Counted from the stretch's first letter, positions 11,247 to 23,415 are shown. The stretch: DNA of 64,000 nucleotides from Sarcomyxa edulis (GCA_009761415.1 QUOL01000002.1:1364001-1428000); one strand, 5' to 3'. Translations and numbers: made by a program. The notes: generated from the letters alone by a model not told the origin.

Positions 11247-13490
11247 TCACAACGGTCTTGGTCCCAACCGTTTGAAAGATTTCGATTTGTACTTCTTGGC
11301 ATGGCTTGGGGTCACCATTTCTCTGAAAGGGTTGGAAGCCGCTACGTAGGATTTCTTGCGCGGGGTCGATTGGGAAAGAGTCACCGGCTCGCGCTCTCGT
11401 GCGTGCGCCTTGTACGCATTATCTCTATCATCGAGAGATTTCCGCTTCTTCCCGCTGGTTGATGGCGTGTTGTAAAAGCTGATGCTCGGGATGGACACGG
11501 GCGTGGTAGAGGCGACGGGGAGAACATTGCTTGTCGAGAGAGCAGTTGGTGAAGGAGATCGTTTTGTGATAGGCGTTTGGGGAGTTTTTTGACCGTTCAG
11601 TTTTACGCTCGTAGTCGGCGAATCCGACTCGTTTGATGTATAGCCCGACAAACCGTCCAAGGCGCTGGCCGTCCTTTTCTTCGGCACTGATGTAGAAGAC
11701 GCTGCCTCGATCTTCATCTTGACTGTATGTGCCTGTGGATCGACTGGAGGGTTTGGTTTATGTCGCTTGGAGTCGGATTCGTCACTCGTCGAAGGAAGGC
11801 GAGGTCCAATAAACGGCTTGGCAGAAACCCCTTTGTCCTCTACCACTCCTTCATCGTCACTTTCCACCCTCATCTTCCGCTTCTTCATCCCAGCCGCAAT
11901 CCCTGCTTTCATCGAAGTTGTCGCCAGCGCCGGCGTCGATGCGACGTTATTGACAGCAGCTTCTAGACCTTGGCCCTTGTCCTGGAGGTAGAAAAGCATG
12001 TATGCATTTTTCATCCCTATTGGTGGCAATCTCACCGCTGTCACCGACTCGTCGTTCATCTCGTACCAACCACTATCTTTACTTTTGACATAAGCAAAAT
12101 AATGTCCAGAATTTGGGCCACTACCAGCATGACAGATGACACCATAGAGAGAGTATGTCGGTCCAAATTGTCCTTCGCTCATGAAAGGCTTCAAAGAGAG
12201 ACGTTCGTCGTACTGAACATGATGTCCAACTTTGCGTCCCAGCGGAGAAAATCTTTTCAGATGTACGGTGAGGACCACAGGGGCGTCGTGGATTGTGAAC
12301 TGCTTCTCAGCTACAACGGCCTTTTTACACCTGAAAATAATATGTGAGATTCCGTAGCAAGAGAGAAAGTAAGAAAATGCACGACAGACTTTTCACATTT
12401 GTATTTGTCGGCCCCTTTGAGATGGTCAACAGCTACGAACTTCCGCAGCGCCTTTCTCAAATCCTCCGCACCATAAATATCCAAACTAAGGTCGAGGATG
12501 CTATCGAAGGTATCGCTGTTGTAATGGCAATTCTGACATGTTACACGAGAGCGCAATTTTCCGCCGAAAATTTTGTGAATCCATGTTGTTTCAGCGAGCT
12601 TCGGATCGATTTTCCTGTAAGAGATACGTCAATATCAAGTATAAAGCGAGTGGCATAAAGCATGTACGGTGAATATCCTGCTAAGCACGACTTCTGAAGG
12701 GCATCAATGGCGTAGCGCAGGAATTCATGCGAGTCTTCCTGTCTTCCCTTTCGCATGTGTTTCGCGATAGCTGTGATTGGACGTTGAACATCTACGGTAT
12801 CTTGAAAGCAGCAACACGTACTTTGTAGTCTATTCGTGATTTCACTCGGTGTGGACGTCTTGTGTGACGCATGCGACCGCAACGCAACGATTCTGAGAGC
12901 ACATGTCATGCAGAATACATTGTTACTGACTCGACCTGACGGAACGGTAAGATGAGCGTGATAAGAGAAAGGGAAAGAGGGCGTACATGCTTCCTTTGTA
13001 TGTAGTAGAATCATGTTGAGAAGCGGCGGGGTATGCAGGAGACATTGAAGGGCACTATTCAGAAAGCAGGAGTTCCCAGTGTTGTAGAGACCGCTGCCGA
13101 TATTGGCTTTGCTGGGCCATACGAGGGGTAATCCACCAGAATGCAGAGAAGCGCTCAGTGATGCAGTGGATTTGACAGGAGTTGGAGCTGGGGCGGATGG
13201 TGGCTTGGACTTCTCAGAATGCTAGATATCCCATGTGAGGTTATAACAACGACATATCAAGGCAGACTCACGTCTATTTTCGAAGCCTTGGGTGTAGTGT
13301 TTATGGGCTCATACTTTCCCTCAGGGACAGCGAGCGCGCCAGAGGAAGATCCTTCTATGAATTCGATGGCTGGAGGCAGAAGGTTATTGAAAGCTTCTAA
13401 ATCCCGTGCTGGTCGGTATTGTGGAGGGTCTTCTGGGTTATGTGAAGGGGAAAATATAGACGCGGTGTAATTTAGTGGTGAAGCGAGCAT
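11247..13490 (-). CDS. Ubiquitin carboxyl-terminal hydrolase, USP36/USP42 type, 676 aa
   Basis: Five exons: 13490-13272, 13221-12987, 12935-12668, 12614-12390 and 12330-11247. Introns are 50, 51, 53 and 59 nt. The Cys box GLYNTGNSCFLNSALQCL has its nucleophile at about residue 125. The His box GPNSGHYFAYVKS has its general base at about 392, and NAYMLFYLQ closes the USP fold. RQEDSHEFL and two zinc-binding CxxC pairs (TCQNC and KCEKC) fit the USP36 group. After the catalytic domain comes a Ser/Lys-rich tail of some 250 residues, ending KKYKSKSFKRLG, which resembles the nucleolar-type tails of USP36. It probably removes ubiquitin from nuclear or nucleolar proteins; the location is inferred. 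It is convergent with the PP2C gene, with 192 nt between them. Confidence 0.92.
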
Positions 13491-13851
13491 TGTTCGAGAC
13501 GACGGAACCCCAGGAGTCAGGAAATGACGATAGCTACGTGAAATATGCCGAGTACACGCGGAGATGCGTATTGGATGAATGGAAAACGAGATATGTTTTT
13601 TGCGGGAGGGGAGGAAGGGCAGTGGATCCGGACGATGGGATGAATCAAACGAAAAAGATCAATCTCGACACTCACGACCACGTGCGTAGCCAGAATAGGC
13701 CCTGTGGCGGACGCGTAAAAATAAACATTATAGCAACATTATACTAAGAACGTATTTTAGTAACAAGGAGGCTATCGATACAGTAACAGAGTAATTAGTC
13801 CAATTGGAATCATGAATCTAGGTACCAGACCTTGAGTGAAGTTTCAAAGTT
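13491..13851. other. Upstream region of the deubiquitinase gene
   Basis: 361 nt between two minus-strand genes. A 90-codon + strand frame here overlaps the USP start, uses a GTG start and has no motif, so it is not called. Confidence 0.5.
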
Positions 13852-15098
13852 TCATCTGCGGGCGTACTGAGGGGACCCCAGTGTATGTCGTAGATCAACG
13901 GTATATAAAGCTGGATCAACCCACGTATGAACAAAATCATGATGAAGTAATGTCTCTGGAGTGACACAAAGTGTAGATTCGACGCTACCGCAGGACGTCG
14001 AAAGTTCAGGCGTTGAAGCGTCGAAATAATGATCTCCGTAGGACTGCCATCGTGGGTCCTGGGCCTCGTTATAATATGTCGGGTATGCGTGGCTTGACTG
14101 CCGAGACGTGTTGTAGTAATCAGCGTTCGTTGGGTATACATTACGGTGGTTTTGTGAAGTAGAGGGTATAGCGTTCGGTTGCCAAAGCAGGGCCTCGATG
14201 GCGAAACCATCTAGATAAAAAGTCTTGTTAATGATATTCCGGGGAGGTCTACGAGTCCACCCACACATCGCAGGATCGTTCATGTCCAGGACAGTTTGGA
14301 GGAAAGGATCGTTCAACCCGAGGTCTAATGGCGACACGGGTCGTGAGATAGTAGGCGGAGGAACATAGGGAACCTTCGGGATCTGAATGCCCGTTTCCTT
14401 TTCCTTGCACTTTCCCCGACCCTTTCCCCGACTCTTGGCAGGCGAAGTCAGAATGAAAGCGCCTTCTGCAACGGACGATTTAATCATAGAGTCGATATCG
14501 AAACATGTGGTGTCAATTTTATGCTTCTTCAGATGTGCAACATACGAAGAACGGCGCTTGATTCTTACAATGAGAGTCAATCAGCAGAACAACAAATTGA
14601 CGAGACCAATGACATACGTAGATCCACAGGAGTCGACGGGGCATCGATATGCGGCATCGGAGTGATACTCCCTTTGGTGTCGAGCGCATGAAGACGGATC
14701 AGCAAATCTACTGGTGCACGAGTTGAGACCGCATTCATGTGGCTTATTCTTGGTGCTAGAGCCATATGTCTGAATCAACGTGGATAAGATATAGTAATAC
14801 CGTCGACTTACTGTATGTTGGTATGATTTCTCAATCCACAAGACTGTGCGAAGGATTTCCCGCAGACGTCACACACGAAAGGTCTGGAATTGTCCGAGTG
14901 TTAGTGTAACTGTCGATATGACAGATAGCGGAAAAATTAAAACCTGATTCCGGTGTGCGTACGTTCATGGCGAACCATATCACCCTTACGCTTGAACGGT
15001 CTCTCGCAAAAGGTGCAGGGCCACTGAAATCCATCCGTCAATAATAAGCAGAGGGTCCTCAGAGTTAGCAAAGGAAGAACAGATCGTACCAAGGTCAT
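13852..15098 (-). CDS. C2H2 zinc-finger protein with four fingers, 336 aa
   Basis: Exons 15098-15090, 15023-14944, 14883-14812, 14755-14618 and 14563-13852; introns 66, 60, 56 and 54 nt. Four fingers follow each other within the first 120 residues: CTFCERPFKRKGDMVRHERTH, then CDVCGKSFAQSCGLRNHTNIH, then one starting CGLNSCTSRF and one starting CPVDSCGSTI. The linker HTKNKPHEC confirms the acceptor at 14756. The rest is low in known motifs, with a basic KSRGKGRGKCKEK stretch and a Tyr/Ser/Thr-rich C-terminus. It is likely a DNA-binding transcription factor, with unknown targets. The first exon is only 9 nt (MTL), so more 5' exons upstream are possible. Confidence 0.8.
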
Positions 15099-15753
15099 TA
15101 TGTCGTCTGGACGCTGATAGATTAAATTAAAGGCGTATAAAATAAGCAAGACGCTGTCCTGCAACGTCGATGAAAGGAAGGTGAATGGGAGAGGCGTAAG
15201 GACAGGGAAGTGAATAGACAGACGCATCGCATTTCCCTGATGCCGCTTTAAGAGTCCAAAATCCAGTGCCTTCCATCCGCGACACAAATAGCCTCTCATT
15301 GAATTGTCGCAGCGATTTCGGAACAAGAGGAAGTCTTTTGTCGAGAGGGTCGGGCGAGGGGAGGATACCTGCCCGTAGTCTGTTTGACCTCCAGAAAAGA
15401 GGCGGGAAACGGAGAACCACGTGAGATAAGATCTGTTGCAGTGAGTAGAAAAGAAGATAACAATTAGATGATCGAAGGAAACAAAGGAAGCACATTTCAA
15501 ACAAAAATCTATACCACCAGCTGATGAAAGAGGTCTCACTTCACAAAGCACAAAATCGACCCCACGTGACTAAGATCGCGTCCTCCGAGGGATAGTTGTC
15601 GTGAACAGAGCTTTTCAAGCAAAGAGTAGATGACACGAAACGTTATATTGGGAATTAACTAAAGTACAAGCAGAGCCTACAAGGAACACAAGATGTAAGT
15701 ACAGAGAACGACTGGACATACGAAATGCAGCAAACACGACGATTGAAATATTA
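15099..15753. other. Spacer between two minus-strand genes
   Basis: 655 nt. A long minus-strand open frame runs through 14937-15551 but reads across the finger exon boundary and shows no motif. It may hide undetected 5' exons of the zinc-finger gene; otherwise nothing is seen. Confidence 0.4.
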
Positions 15754-17278
15754 TCAAATACCAAGACCCGGACCGTCAATTTTCTTCGTGATTCTTTCCT
15801 CCAACCACGGCGCTATCGCCCATAAGTCAGACCAAGTGAACGAGGCGTACTGTGTTCGTCCAGGTCCAACAGCCAGGTCCAAATCTTGGAGAGGCGGCCA
15901 GTCGCCCGAAAGTTCATGAGTATGTGGACCTAAAACTTGAGTAATAATCCTGAAAAGTTAAGTGTGTTTGTGAGTATGAATGTTGACCCATTGAATTGGC
16001 GGCTGCGAGTGAATCGCCACAATTCAAACTGACATTAAACCGCCGACCCACTGCAGACCTTCTTCTTCAACTTCGTTGGAACCCAGCCAACGTTTATCAC
16101 CTCCGCCTGGGGTATGGAAAGGATAATTGGAATGCGAGGGTGCAGGGAGAGGGTGTGTTAAGCGGGTGTAGATCGGAGGAGGGGCCTGGTACTGATGAAT
16201 TGACGAATCTGCCGTGAAGAAATTAGGTATTGAGAAAACGCTTCGAGTATTGTTGACCCACTGTATGAGTATCTACGAGTATCCTCCACAACGTGGGTTG
16301 TACCGTTCGATCTAGAGCCTGCAATATCTTCCTGGCGTCCGGAAGGTTTTCCGACGGGTGCACTGTCAATCCCAGGAGGATGTAGAAAGAGTTGCGCGTT
16401 TGGGTTGACAGTCAATGGACTCCGAGGTCGGTTGAGAGTGCCGAATGCAAGAACCCTGACATCCGCGAGTTCAATAACGAGCTGTTGGAAATGACGATGA
16501 GGGAGTATAGCGAACACTGAGTAGTAGATAAACAAACCCTGACACGGGTTTCAAGATGGGCTAGATTGTTTTGAAGCCTGAAGACGTGCATAAGCATTAC
16601 GAGCCAGAAGTCCAGATAGATTTCCGTACTTCATCTCATTAAAAAGAGCAAGGGGACTGAAGTTGCGCGAGGATATTTCGAGTTCATTGGCAGTACCATT
16701 GCGGTTCAAAACGATGTATCTGGTATACGAACTAAGAGATGTAAGCACTCGAGAAACATTTCTGCAACTGACTTTGTCCAAGCTTCATCTGCAGTGCAAG
16801 AAGTGATAGATCGATGCCAGACTCGCTGCAGCATTCTAAACCAGAAATCAGTAGAGCCGTCATAGACTTGACGAATAGATGCGAACTTCAAAAATACCTC
16901 TTTCCAACTGCCCTCCTTCTTCCATTTCCTCCACCCAGGAAGAAACCTCCTATTGAAGCATTCCTCCCATTCGACTGCCTTTAAATTCGGTAGAGTCGCC
17001 TCAAAGAGCAAGAATGAAGGCCGCGCGATACTCAGAATTTCTACCCAGTTTTGTCGTGGAACAGTCAAGCGAACACTGAGGTGCTTGAGGGAGTCTTCAT
17101 ATACCTGCGAGCGAAGATTGACAAGGATAGGGCGCCTCCAGGGGTTGAGGGATGAGTCGGATGTGATGTGATGCAAACGACGAGACAGATAAGAGAGTTT
17201 TACGAGTGATTCGAGATCCAGCTCACTGAGGATGTCTGCTATGAGTTCAACGGGTAGAGATTCAAATGTTGTCGCCAT
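15754..17278 (-). CDS. F-box protein of Agaricomycete type, 407 aa
   Basis: Six exons: 17278-16773, 16731-16630, 16577-16538, 16481-16277, 16208-16034 and 15949-15754. Phases agree throughout. The protein opens MATTFESLPVELIADILSEL, a clear F-box that should bind Skp1 in an SCF ubiquitin ligase. It continues with NPWRRPILVNL, then RYIVLNRNGTANELEISSR, HLETRVRLVIELADVRVLAF and TVNPNAQLFLHPPG. I associate these blocks with an expanded basidiomycete F-box family with no known substrate. The first intron (16772-16732) is only 41 nt, the shortest in the window, so that junction is the least certain. The C-terminus reads GDWPPLQDLDLAVG and ends GPGLGI. Confidence 0.8.
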
Positions 17279-17751
17279 AGTTGAGAGCAGAGAGTAGCAA
17301 AACTTGAAGCTCCTGAGATGACTGAGTGACTCATCTCCGGATATCCCGACTCTATGTTCTGACTCTCTTTGAGTCAACTCTCGTTCCATTTCGACTCGGT
17401 GACACCTTACGTTGAATGTTTTCTCCAGCCCTCAATTACAGCTAGTCCTCACGAGCATTACCAAAGAAGCATGAACAGACAGACAGTCTTTATTCGCTTA
17501 TTGCATTGCATTTGCAGCGCGAAAATCCGCGCTCGATTTCTTCCCGAGTCCTCTATCGGAATACGGGCATTGAGTTGCAAACCGCAGTACTCATTCCAGT
17601 ATCCTAGAGGGTAGACTGGAAGAGTTTCTCTGTTCAAATTCAACGAACCTGACCGCTGCGAGTCCGGTGGCCAGAATTCAATGCTTCTGTGGCCACCTTC
17701 CATTTACTTACATCGATAGCCAACAAACTTGAAACCGACTGGTTTTCCATC
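17279..17751. other. Divergent intergenic region
   Basis: 473 nt between the F-box gene (-) and the decayed TPR-SET gene (+). No distinct motif is recognised. Confidence 0.4.
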
Positions 17752-20141
17752 ATGCCACAAACCTTTAGCTCGAAGCGCTGTCAAGGTCCACTAGACTTGA
17801 AGGCAGCTGGGGCCCCTCCTGTTCTTCGCATGGATGTGCCTAAAACCGAGCTTCGACCTGCTTCAGAGGCATACAAAGAATGGTTACGGATCAACGATTG
17901 CCTCAATCCCCACTCTCTAATGTCCTTAGCCATGGAATCCCTCTCGTCTGCGACTGGAAATTCTCGTATACATGGAGGCAAGAATATGATCTTCGGTCAC
18001 GGAAATAGCTTCAGTACAGCCTCAGTCGATCAGCTAGTTCAAAGTGAGTAAACTTCCTACGTTCTAACTATGCAGTCCATTTTGATTCCTCGTGAAGTAT
18101 CGTTCCCAGAAATGTTTGCTCGCAAACAGTATACGGTAACAGTATAGAAGTCGATGTCAAACAATAAGTATACTCGTGCACGGTTCATGAAGGGAAGATA
18201 TCTTTTATGTCGGACTCTCTCTCCATGCAGTAAGCCATTTGTACTTTTGGAGCTTCAACGGCAATAAAATGACACATTTGTATGTCTAGTTCGACGCTTC
18301 GGTCTACACCTTGTAGTCAAAGACCCTGACGGCAACGAAGGCATGCTCATCGTCTATCATTTTCCGACTACGCTCTTCGCGTCGGCCACCTACCTCAATA
18401 CTCTATTCCCGGTTGGGACTGTCATATTAATTCGTGAGCCTATGTATCAAATCACTCCCGAGTACGGATATTCCTCGCTGCTTGGTCTGCACGTCAAGTC
18501 CCCGTCCGATATAATCTTCGTTGACCCTGCAAATTTTATGACGGGGAAGACCGAGTGGAAGACAGGTCCTGTGGTTCCCGACTCCCCGATACTTCCTGTC
18601 ACTGGTGAAGGCTGGAAAGAGCTCGGAAATCTGCATTTTAAGGAGGGATGTGGCTCCCAGCCGCTATCGCTTACTCCAACGGGCTGGTCATCAATCACAA
18701 CGCTTTCGTTCTACGTCTCAATCGGTCCGAAGCATACCTTCGCTTAGAGCGTTATGCTGCAGCGTTGACGGATGCGAATGACGTCCTCGCTATTCCCGAC
18801 CTTCCTGAAACGTTTCACAAAAAGACAATAGTCAGGTCGGCGAGGGCCCACTACGGAAAAGCAGATTATGCCGCTGCAGAATTGGTGTATGTATATGCAA
18901 TGGAACGAATGCTATATCGATGACGACAATATCCTAGAAGGTCTCAACCGTGTCCGCTTGCGTTTGGCCGAGACAACCGGCGAATATGACTGGATCCGTG
19001 TATTCGAAGAGTCTCGAGAATCAGCGCATCCCGATTTTGCAGACTTCGTCGGTCCCGTAGAAGTTGGTCCTTCGATCGGTCGTGGAGGTGGCAGGGGGAT
19101 TTTCGCTGCTCGGGCCATCGAAATCGGCGAATTGCTCGTATGTTATGCGGTCACATATGTTCTATTCTGTACTGAAACATCATCTTTCTAGGTCGTATCC
19201 AAATAAACTGTCTCCGTTTATGGAAATGATCTGCCTGTACTGCCATCCGAACTCTGGAAAGCCTTTGATCTGCATGCCATGAAGGTGGCCACCCGATGCC
19301 CGACCGCACTTGTTTCGAAGGTTGTTTCGAAGGTTTACGGAAACCCCGAGCTCCATGATCATATACTATCACTGTACGGGGGACCAACATTCAATAATCC
19401 CTCCCTTCTACCCTCCAAAAGTTATCACTACTCCAAATGCATCCAGCCCGGTGTCATCTCCAATGGACATCGACATCGGCCGATTAGAAGCCATATGCGC
19501 CTACAGCGCCATCCGCCCATATTCGATCCACAAAAAAAATGTGCGAAGTAAGTCTTTGTGCAAAAATTCAGGAGGACCGCGTTGACGGTGAAACTGCCTG
19601 TCATCGTCGAGACGCATTGCGTCAGGGGGTCTCCTCCATTATGGGGACTGTATCTGCAGAAGAAAGCCGCACCATTCCAGTGGATATCGCAGTCACTTAT
19701 GCTCCTTCGAGAGGTGTCATTCGCCCATACATGGCTCAAGGCCACTTCGCTGTGGCCACATCCCTACGGCATATGTATTCCCCAGATTCGTCTCTTGTAG
19801 TGTCGCTTACCGAAGCCTTCAATCTGTTGGATTGTCTAGGAGTCAAAGTTGTCGATCGTAGCACGGAAGGATTGGTCCACGACGAGGTTTCGTTGCCTAT
19901 TTCAACAGACTATTTACCTTCGTTCAGCTTCCACGATGAGATTGCTATATCTCTGATATTGACCTTCGCAAGACTTCGTGATCTGTCAAGAATAATCAAA
20001 TGGCTTAAGGCATTAGCTTGGAGTGAGTATCTCAGAGTTTCTACATCACGATGCTCATTTTGATCTGGTTCGCGGTCTGATGTAGCTTCTGAAGTCATCA
20101 CCCGTGACAAAGAGTGCTTTTCTCTGCAGCATGGTACATAG
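17752..20141 (+). pseudogene. TPR-SET domain protein, decayed: frameshifts, in-frame stop, SET core missing
   Basis: Fragments in order match a basidiomycete family with N-terminal domain, TPR repeats and SET domain. The start region MPQTFSSKRCQGPLDLKAAG is at 17752. KGRYLLCRTLSP lies near 18200, and RFGLHLVVKDPDGNEGMLI follows the intron ending 18289. The first TPR helix is GWKELGNLHFKEG (to about 18648). The next helix, LPAAIAYSNGLVINHNAFVL, lies in another frame, so a base is missing near 18648. A second shift is needed near 18890 before RVRLRLAETTGEYDWIRVFE and the SET start GRGGGRGIFAARAIEIGELL. Then TAA (19204-19206) interrupts an otherwise open frame. Another shift falls near 19400. 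The sequence then passes from ICAYSAIRPYSIHKK directly to the post-SET CEVSLC (19539), so the NHSCxPN catalytic half is absent. The C-terminal helices (YAPSRGVIRPYMAQGHFAV) and end remain. Confidence 0.78.
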
Positions 20142-21258
20142 CTTGATTCTCTTGGGCTCTTGGTTGTTGTTAAAGTCTTCAATATCTGATATTTGTGGCG
20201 CACATGCATGAGATGGCCTGACTGCTTTCTGCTACCTACCATTTTGTGTCAATGACCTCGTAACATCGGGTATTGCTCAAAGTTTTTTCTTCATGCCATC
20301 CCACATCCTATTCAGTCAGAAAGTACAACCGCGTCAATGCAGAGCGCGTACTGCTGGTCATGTGATATGTACGTACGTCGAGAATCTGTTTCCGCTCATC
20401 GGTTACCTCGAGATCTTTGCTTCCGTCGACTGCTTATCATGGACGAGAAATACACTCAGTATGGCAATTTTGGAACAGCACTTCATCGACCTGAGATATC
20501 TGGCCGTTATCGCATGCCACAAAAAGTTTTCTTTCCTACATTTGGTCAGAGGACACGAGCAAGCCTGGGAGGACAGGACAGGAACCTTTCGTTCCGACTC
20601 ATTTTATTCTATTGAAACATGTAGAGCCCATATACTCTTGATTTAGTATCTTTGAGCCGTTCGGAATCGCAAAAGTCAGGTCGAAATTTTGTGTGTGGCG
20701 TCGCAGTCCTGGTCTATACCTTTAGCAGTCGAGAGCCCCGACAATCTTGCCTTGAATCCTTGATTAGATTTGCAACTCTTCACAATGCCTTGGAAGTCTT
20801 AAACCGCTTAACTTTCGCTGCGGGTAATCAGGATCGCCCGTGCGCAGTCCAGACACGCGCAAAAAAAATTCCATCCACTAGGTTGAAACGTGAATTGTAT
20901 AACGAAGGATACGAAATGAGATTTGAAACACAGACTCGGACGGTAGAGGGATGAGTGAAACACAACCAGTATGTATGGGTCAGAGATAGTGGCTACATTT
21001 GAGCATGAAGTACATAGAGTAGCGGGAAGTACCAGTATACCCGCTAAGAATCTAAATAAGAGTGACGGGGAGCTGGCTTCAAGCTAGCTCGTGGCATTGG
21101 TTGGCGCTAGGCCGAGATAGTTGAGGCCGAGAACGAGAATATCATTAATTTGGGATTCGCGAGGGTGTGGTGTAGTTTAGACTTGGACATTGGCTCTAAC
21201 ATTTTTTTTCGCGTTCTAGTGAGTCACTATACATAGCGAGAAGAATAATAAACCGAGC
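20142..21258. other. Intergenic, no gene seen
   Basis: About 1.1 kb after the TPR-SET remnant. Overlapping + strand frames at 20293-20646 have no recognisable domain and may be chance or further decay products. Confidence 0.45.
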
Positions 21259-21875
21259 TTACAGCGCCTCGCCCACCACATTCCCGGCTGGATTGTATAA
21301 ACACACGTAGTACGTCGCATCTCCGTATTTGGAGTCGAAAATCCCACCACACTTCGCGACGGCGCAACCTAGCTGGGTGGTCGATTTCCACACCACTTGC
21401 GTGAAATGGTTGTAGGTAGGATCGAGTGCATTATATTGAGCTGCGAGTGTTACAAAGGAGATCAAAGAAATCCGATCAATAAAATCGAAAATAATTGATC
21501 AAAAACACGCGACGTACAAGCATCCTGGACGAAAAGATCAACTAACGCCGAGGATGGAAAATTGCCAGTCCCAGCAGCGATGTTTTCGCCGTACGGCGTA
21601 GAGAACAGCGTGCCGTCGGAGTGGGCGAAGTTGCAACCGTCGGCCCATTCCTCTGCCTTCTCTGCCAAAGAATAGGACCATGTTAAGGGAGATGCGCCAT
21701 GATTCGCGCGTACTGCATTATGAGTGGACAGTAATTCGGACTGGAGCGTGGTTCTGGGCGAAAGCGAAAGGACCGATGAGGGTATGGCTACTGCGGATAC
21801 CGCAGTGGAAGAGAGGATAGAAAACAAAGTGACAAATGCCAAGATGAAGAACTTGAAGGGAGTGATGAAGATCAT
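21259..21875 (-). CDS. Secreted CAP/PR-1 (SCP) family protein, 179 aa
   Basis: Two exons, 21875-21518 and 21440-21259, with a 77-nt phase-1 intron. The first 27 residues or so (FFILAFVTLFSILSSTAVSA) form a clear signal peptide. CAP motifs follow: LLSTHNAVRANHGASPLTWS, KAEEWADGCNFAHSDG, YGENIAAG, then after the intron HFTQVVWKSTTQLGCAVAKC and YYVCLYNPAGNVVGE. The two His and Glu residues of the CAP cavity are therefore present. Family members bind sterols or fatty acids and are exported (yeast Pry proteins) or associate with fruiting or host interaction in fungi; the role here is not shown by the sequence. Length is close to the minimal single-domain CAP. Confidence 0.93.
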
Positions 21876-22633
21876 GTCGATGTGTTAAAGAACGTCGGGG
21901 TAAGAGAACGAGAGTGGGGGGAATAGAGGGTCGGAGGAAGATGGTGGAAAATATGAGAGACTCTTAAGAAGAAAGATCATGGCGATAATTGGGAGATAAT
22001 TATGGAGGTGGTGATAGTGCCGCGGCGTTTGAAAGTGGAGGCAAGGATGCACGCGGTGGGCCGGTGGCCGTTACTAGCAGCTATTCCGAATCTCTTAAAC
22101 TTGCCAAACGATCGTTACAGTACTTCTGAATAAGGTGTAACATCGTGTACTCGTCTTGTTAGTAACGACTGCGTACAAAATCAGCCCAAATGCTTTTGCG
22201 AGGGTGATATTTGTGTTTGACGTTCATGACACTTTTCGTGAGGTACTCCACAGGTTCTGTTACGCGGTCCATGTCAAATCAAACAACTCACTACGCCGAA
22301 TCTTGCTAGAAAGAACGTCTTCGGGTAGTCCATGCAAGAAAAACGAACAAGTCCAGTAGATCGATTTTGAGACCTGATAGAGGGTGACAGAAAAAGGGAA
22401 GGATGTGTGGCGATTGCGAACTCACCAGAAATCGCGAACGCGATCCCTCTGTTTGCACCATTGCTCATGTGATCCCATAGAACGTCCTATTGTCCAGTCA
22501 GACGTCTGTCCTCATGAAGCAGTCACAAACTAAAGAAGACTAGCGATCGGGCAGCAATTGCAGCAATAGTGATAATACAGTATGATGGTAATACAAGACT
22601 ACGCACTTCCGGGAGGGTAAAAGTACGCTCGCT
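21876..22633. other. Intergenic between two minus-strand genes
   Basis: Upstream region of the CAP gene and 3' flank of the prefoldin gene. Short open frames only; nothing recognised. Confidence 0.45.
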
Positions 22634-23183
22634 TTATGCCTTGGCGACAGGACGAATGTTATATTCGCGTTTGAACGTATCAAAGTCCTGTTCTTTGGCT
22701 TTGTACTGTTCTGCCAGATTGTCGATAACCTTCCGTATCTAGAAAGATCGCGACATTGTCAATATCGAGTATGATTGTGAAAAGTGACACGAACCCCATC
22801 GCGGTTGGTTGATAGTGCTGGAACAACATCTTTGACTGTTCTCTCTACTAGAACACCACCAATTAGGCGGAAACATTTTCTGTCGGGCTCTTCGGCTAGA
22901 GCCTCGTTCAGTGTATTCAGTACCAGTCTGAATGAAAGTGTCAGACTGAGTGATGCGAAGATACAGAAATTGAACGCACCCATGCTCCTCTGCCTCTTGC
23001 TCTAATTCACCAATTTTTCCTGCCAGAGCTTGAAGTTCACTCTGCATACGAGAGTAATTATGTTGGACATCTGGCTAACCCAAGTCAACGCGAGGATTCT
23101 CAAGAACTGCAAGGATGGTATGTACCCTGATCTGAAAGGACTGGAGCCTTTGATTTTGATTTTGTGGCGGCACTGGCAGACAT
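22634..23183 (-). CDS. GIM4: Prefoldin subunit 2, 128 aa
   Basis: Four exons: 23183-23126, 23070-22980, 22927-22795 and 22738-22634; introns 55, 52 and 56 nt. The protein runs MSASAATKSKSKAPVLSDQD, then YSRMQSELQALAGKIGELEQ, EEHGLVLNTLNEALAEEPDR and KCFRLIGGVLVERTVKDVVP, and ends DTFKREYNIRPVAKA. This is the beta-type prefoldin layout: two coiled-coil helices around a beta hairpin carrying the CFRLIGGVLVERTV signature of subunit 2. Prefoldin is the hexameric cytosolic co-chaperone that passes nascent actin and tubulin to CCT. Start and length match the family. It shares a 232-nt divergent promoter region with the complex I gene. Confidence 0.94.
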
Positions 23184-23415
23184 GGCAGACCGTGACAACG
23201 ACTGTAGGCTCGCCGGATCGCCGAATCGTGACCAAGTGACGAGTCGGAACTCGGCTCGGCTCGATTTGGATTTTGAGTTGTTCGTGATGTGATTGGCTGG
23301 TTCATCGACGGCCATCCCCGCTTTTGATCCCCGCACTCTCAACACCGTCAACACCGTCCTCAACGTTGTCTGCTGCTTCCTCGTCGCTGCTGGCAACGTC
23401 GAACTCACATTCACC

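Noticed and set aside
12801..12821. Apparent 21-nt intron in the deubiquitinase (GTACGTG...CAAG)
   Set aside because: Too short to splice; the frame reads through without a stop and all later phases agree only if it is kept as exon.
14577..14765. Minus-strand frame MALAPRISHMNAV over the zinc fingers
   Set aside because: A frame shadow; moving the acceptor to 14756 puts fingers three and four in frame with the linker HTKNKPHEC.
18602..18645. A 38-nt intron that would remove the first frameshift in the TPR-SET gene
   Set aside because: It would delete GWKELGNLHFKE, the conserved first TPR helix, and would not cure the later stop, shifts or missing SET core.
20293..20954. Overlapping plus-strand frames after the TPR-SET remnant
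   Set aside because: No domain, no consistent splicing and no similarity that I recognise.
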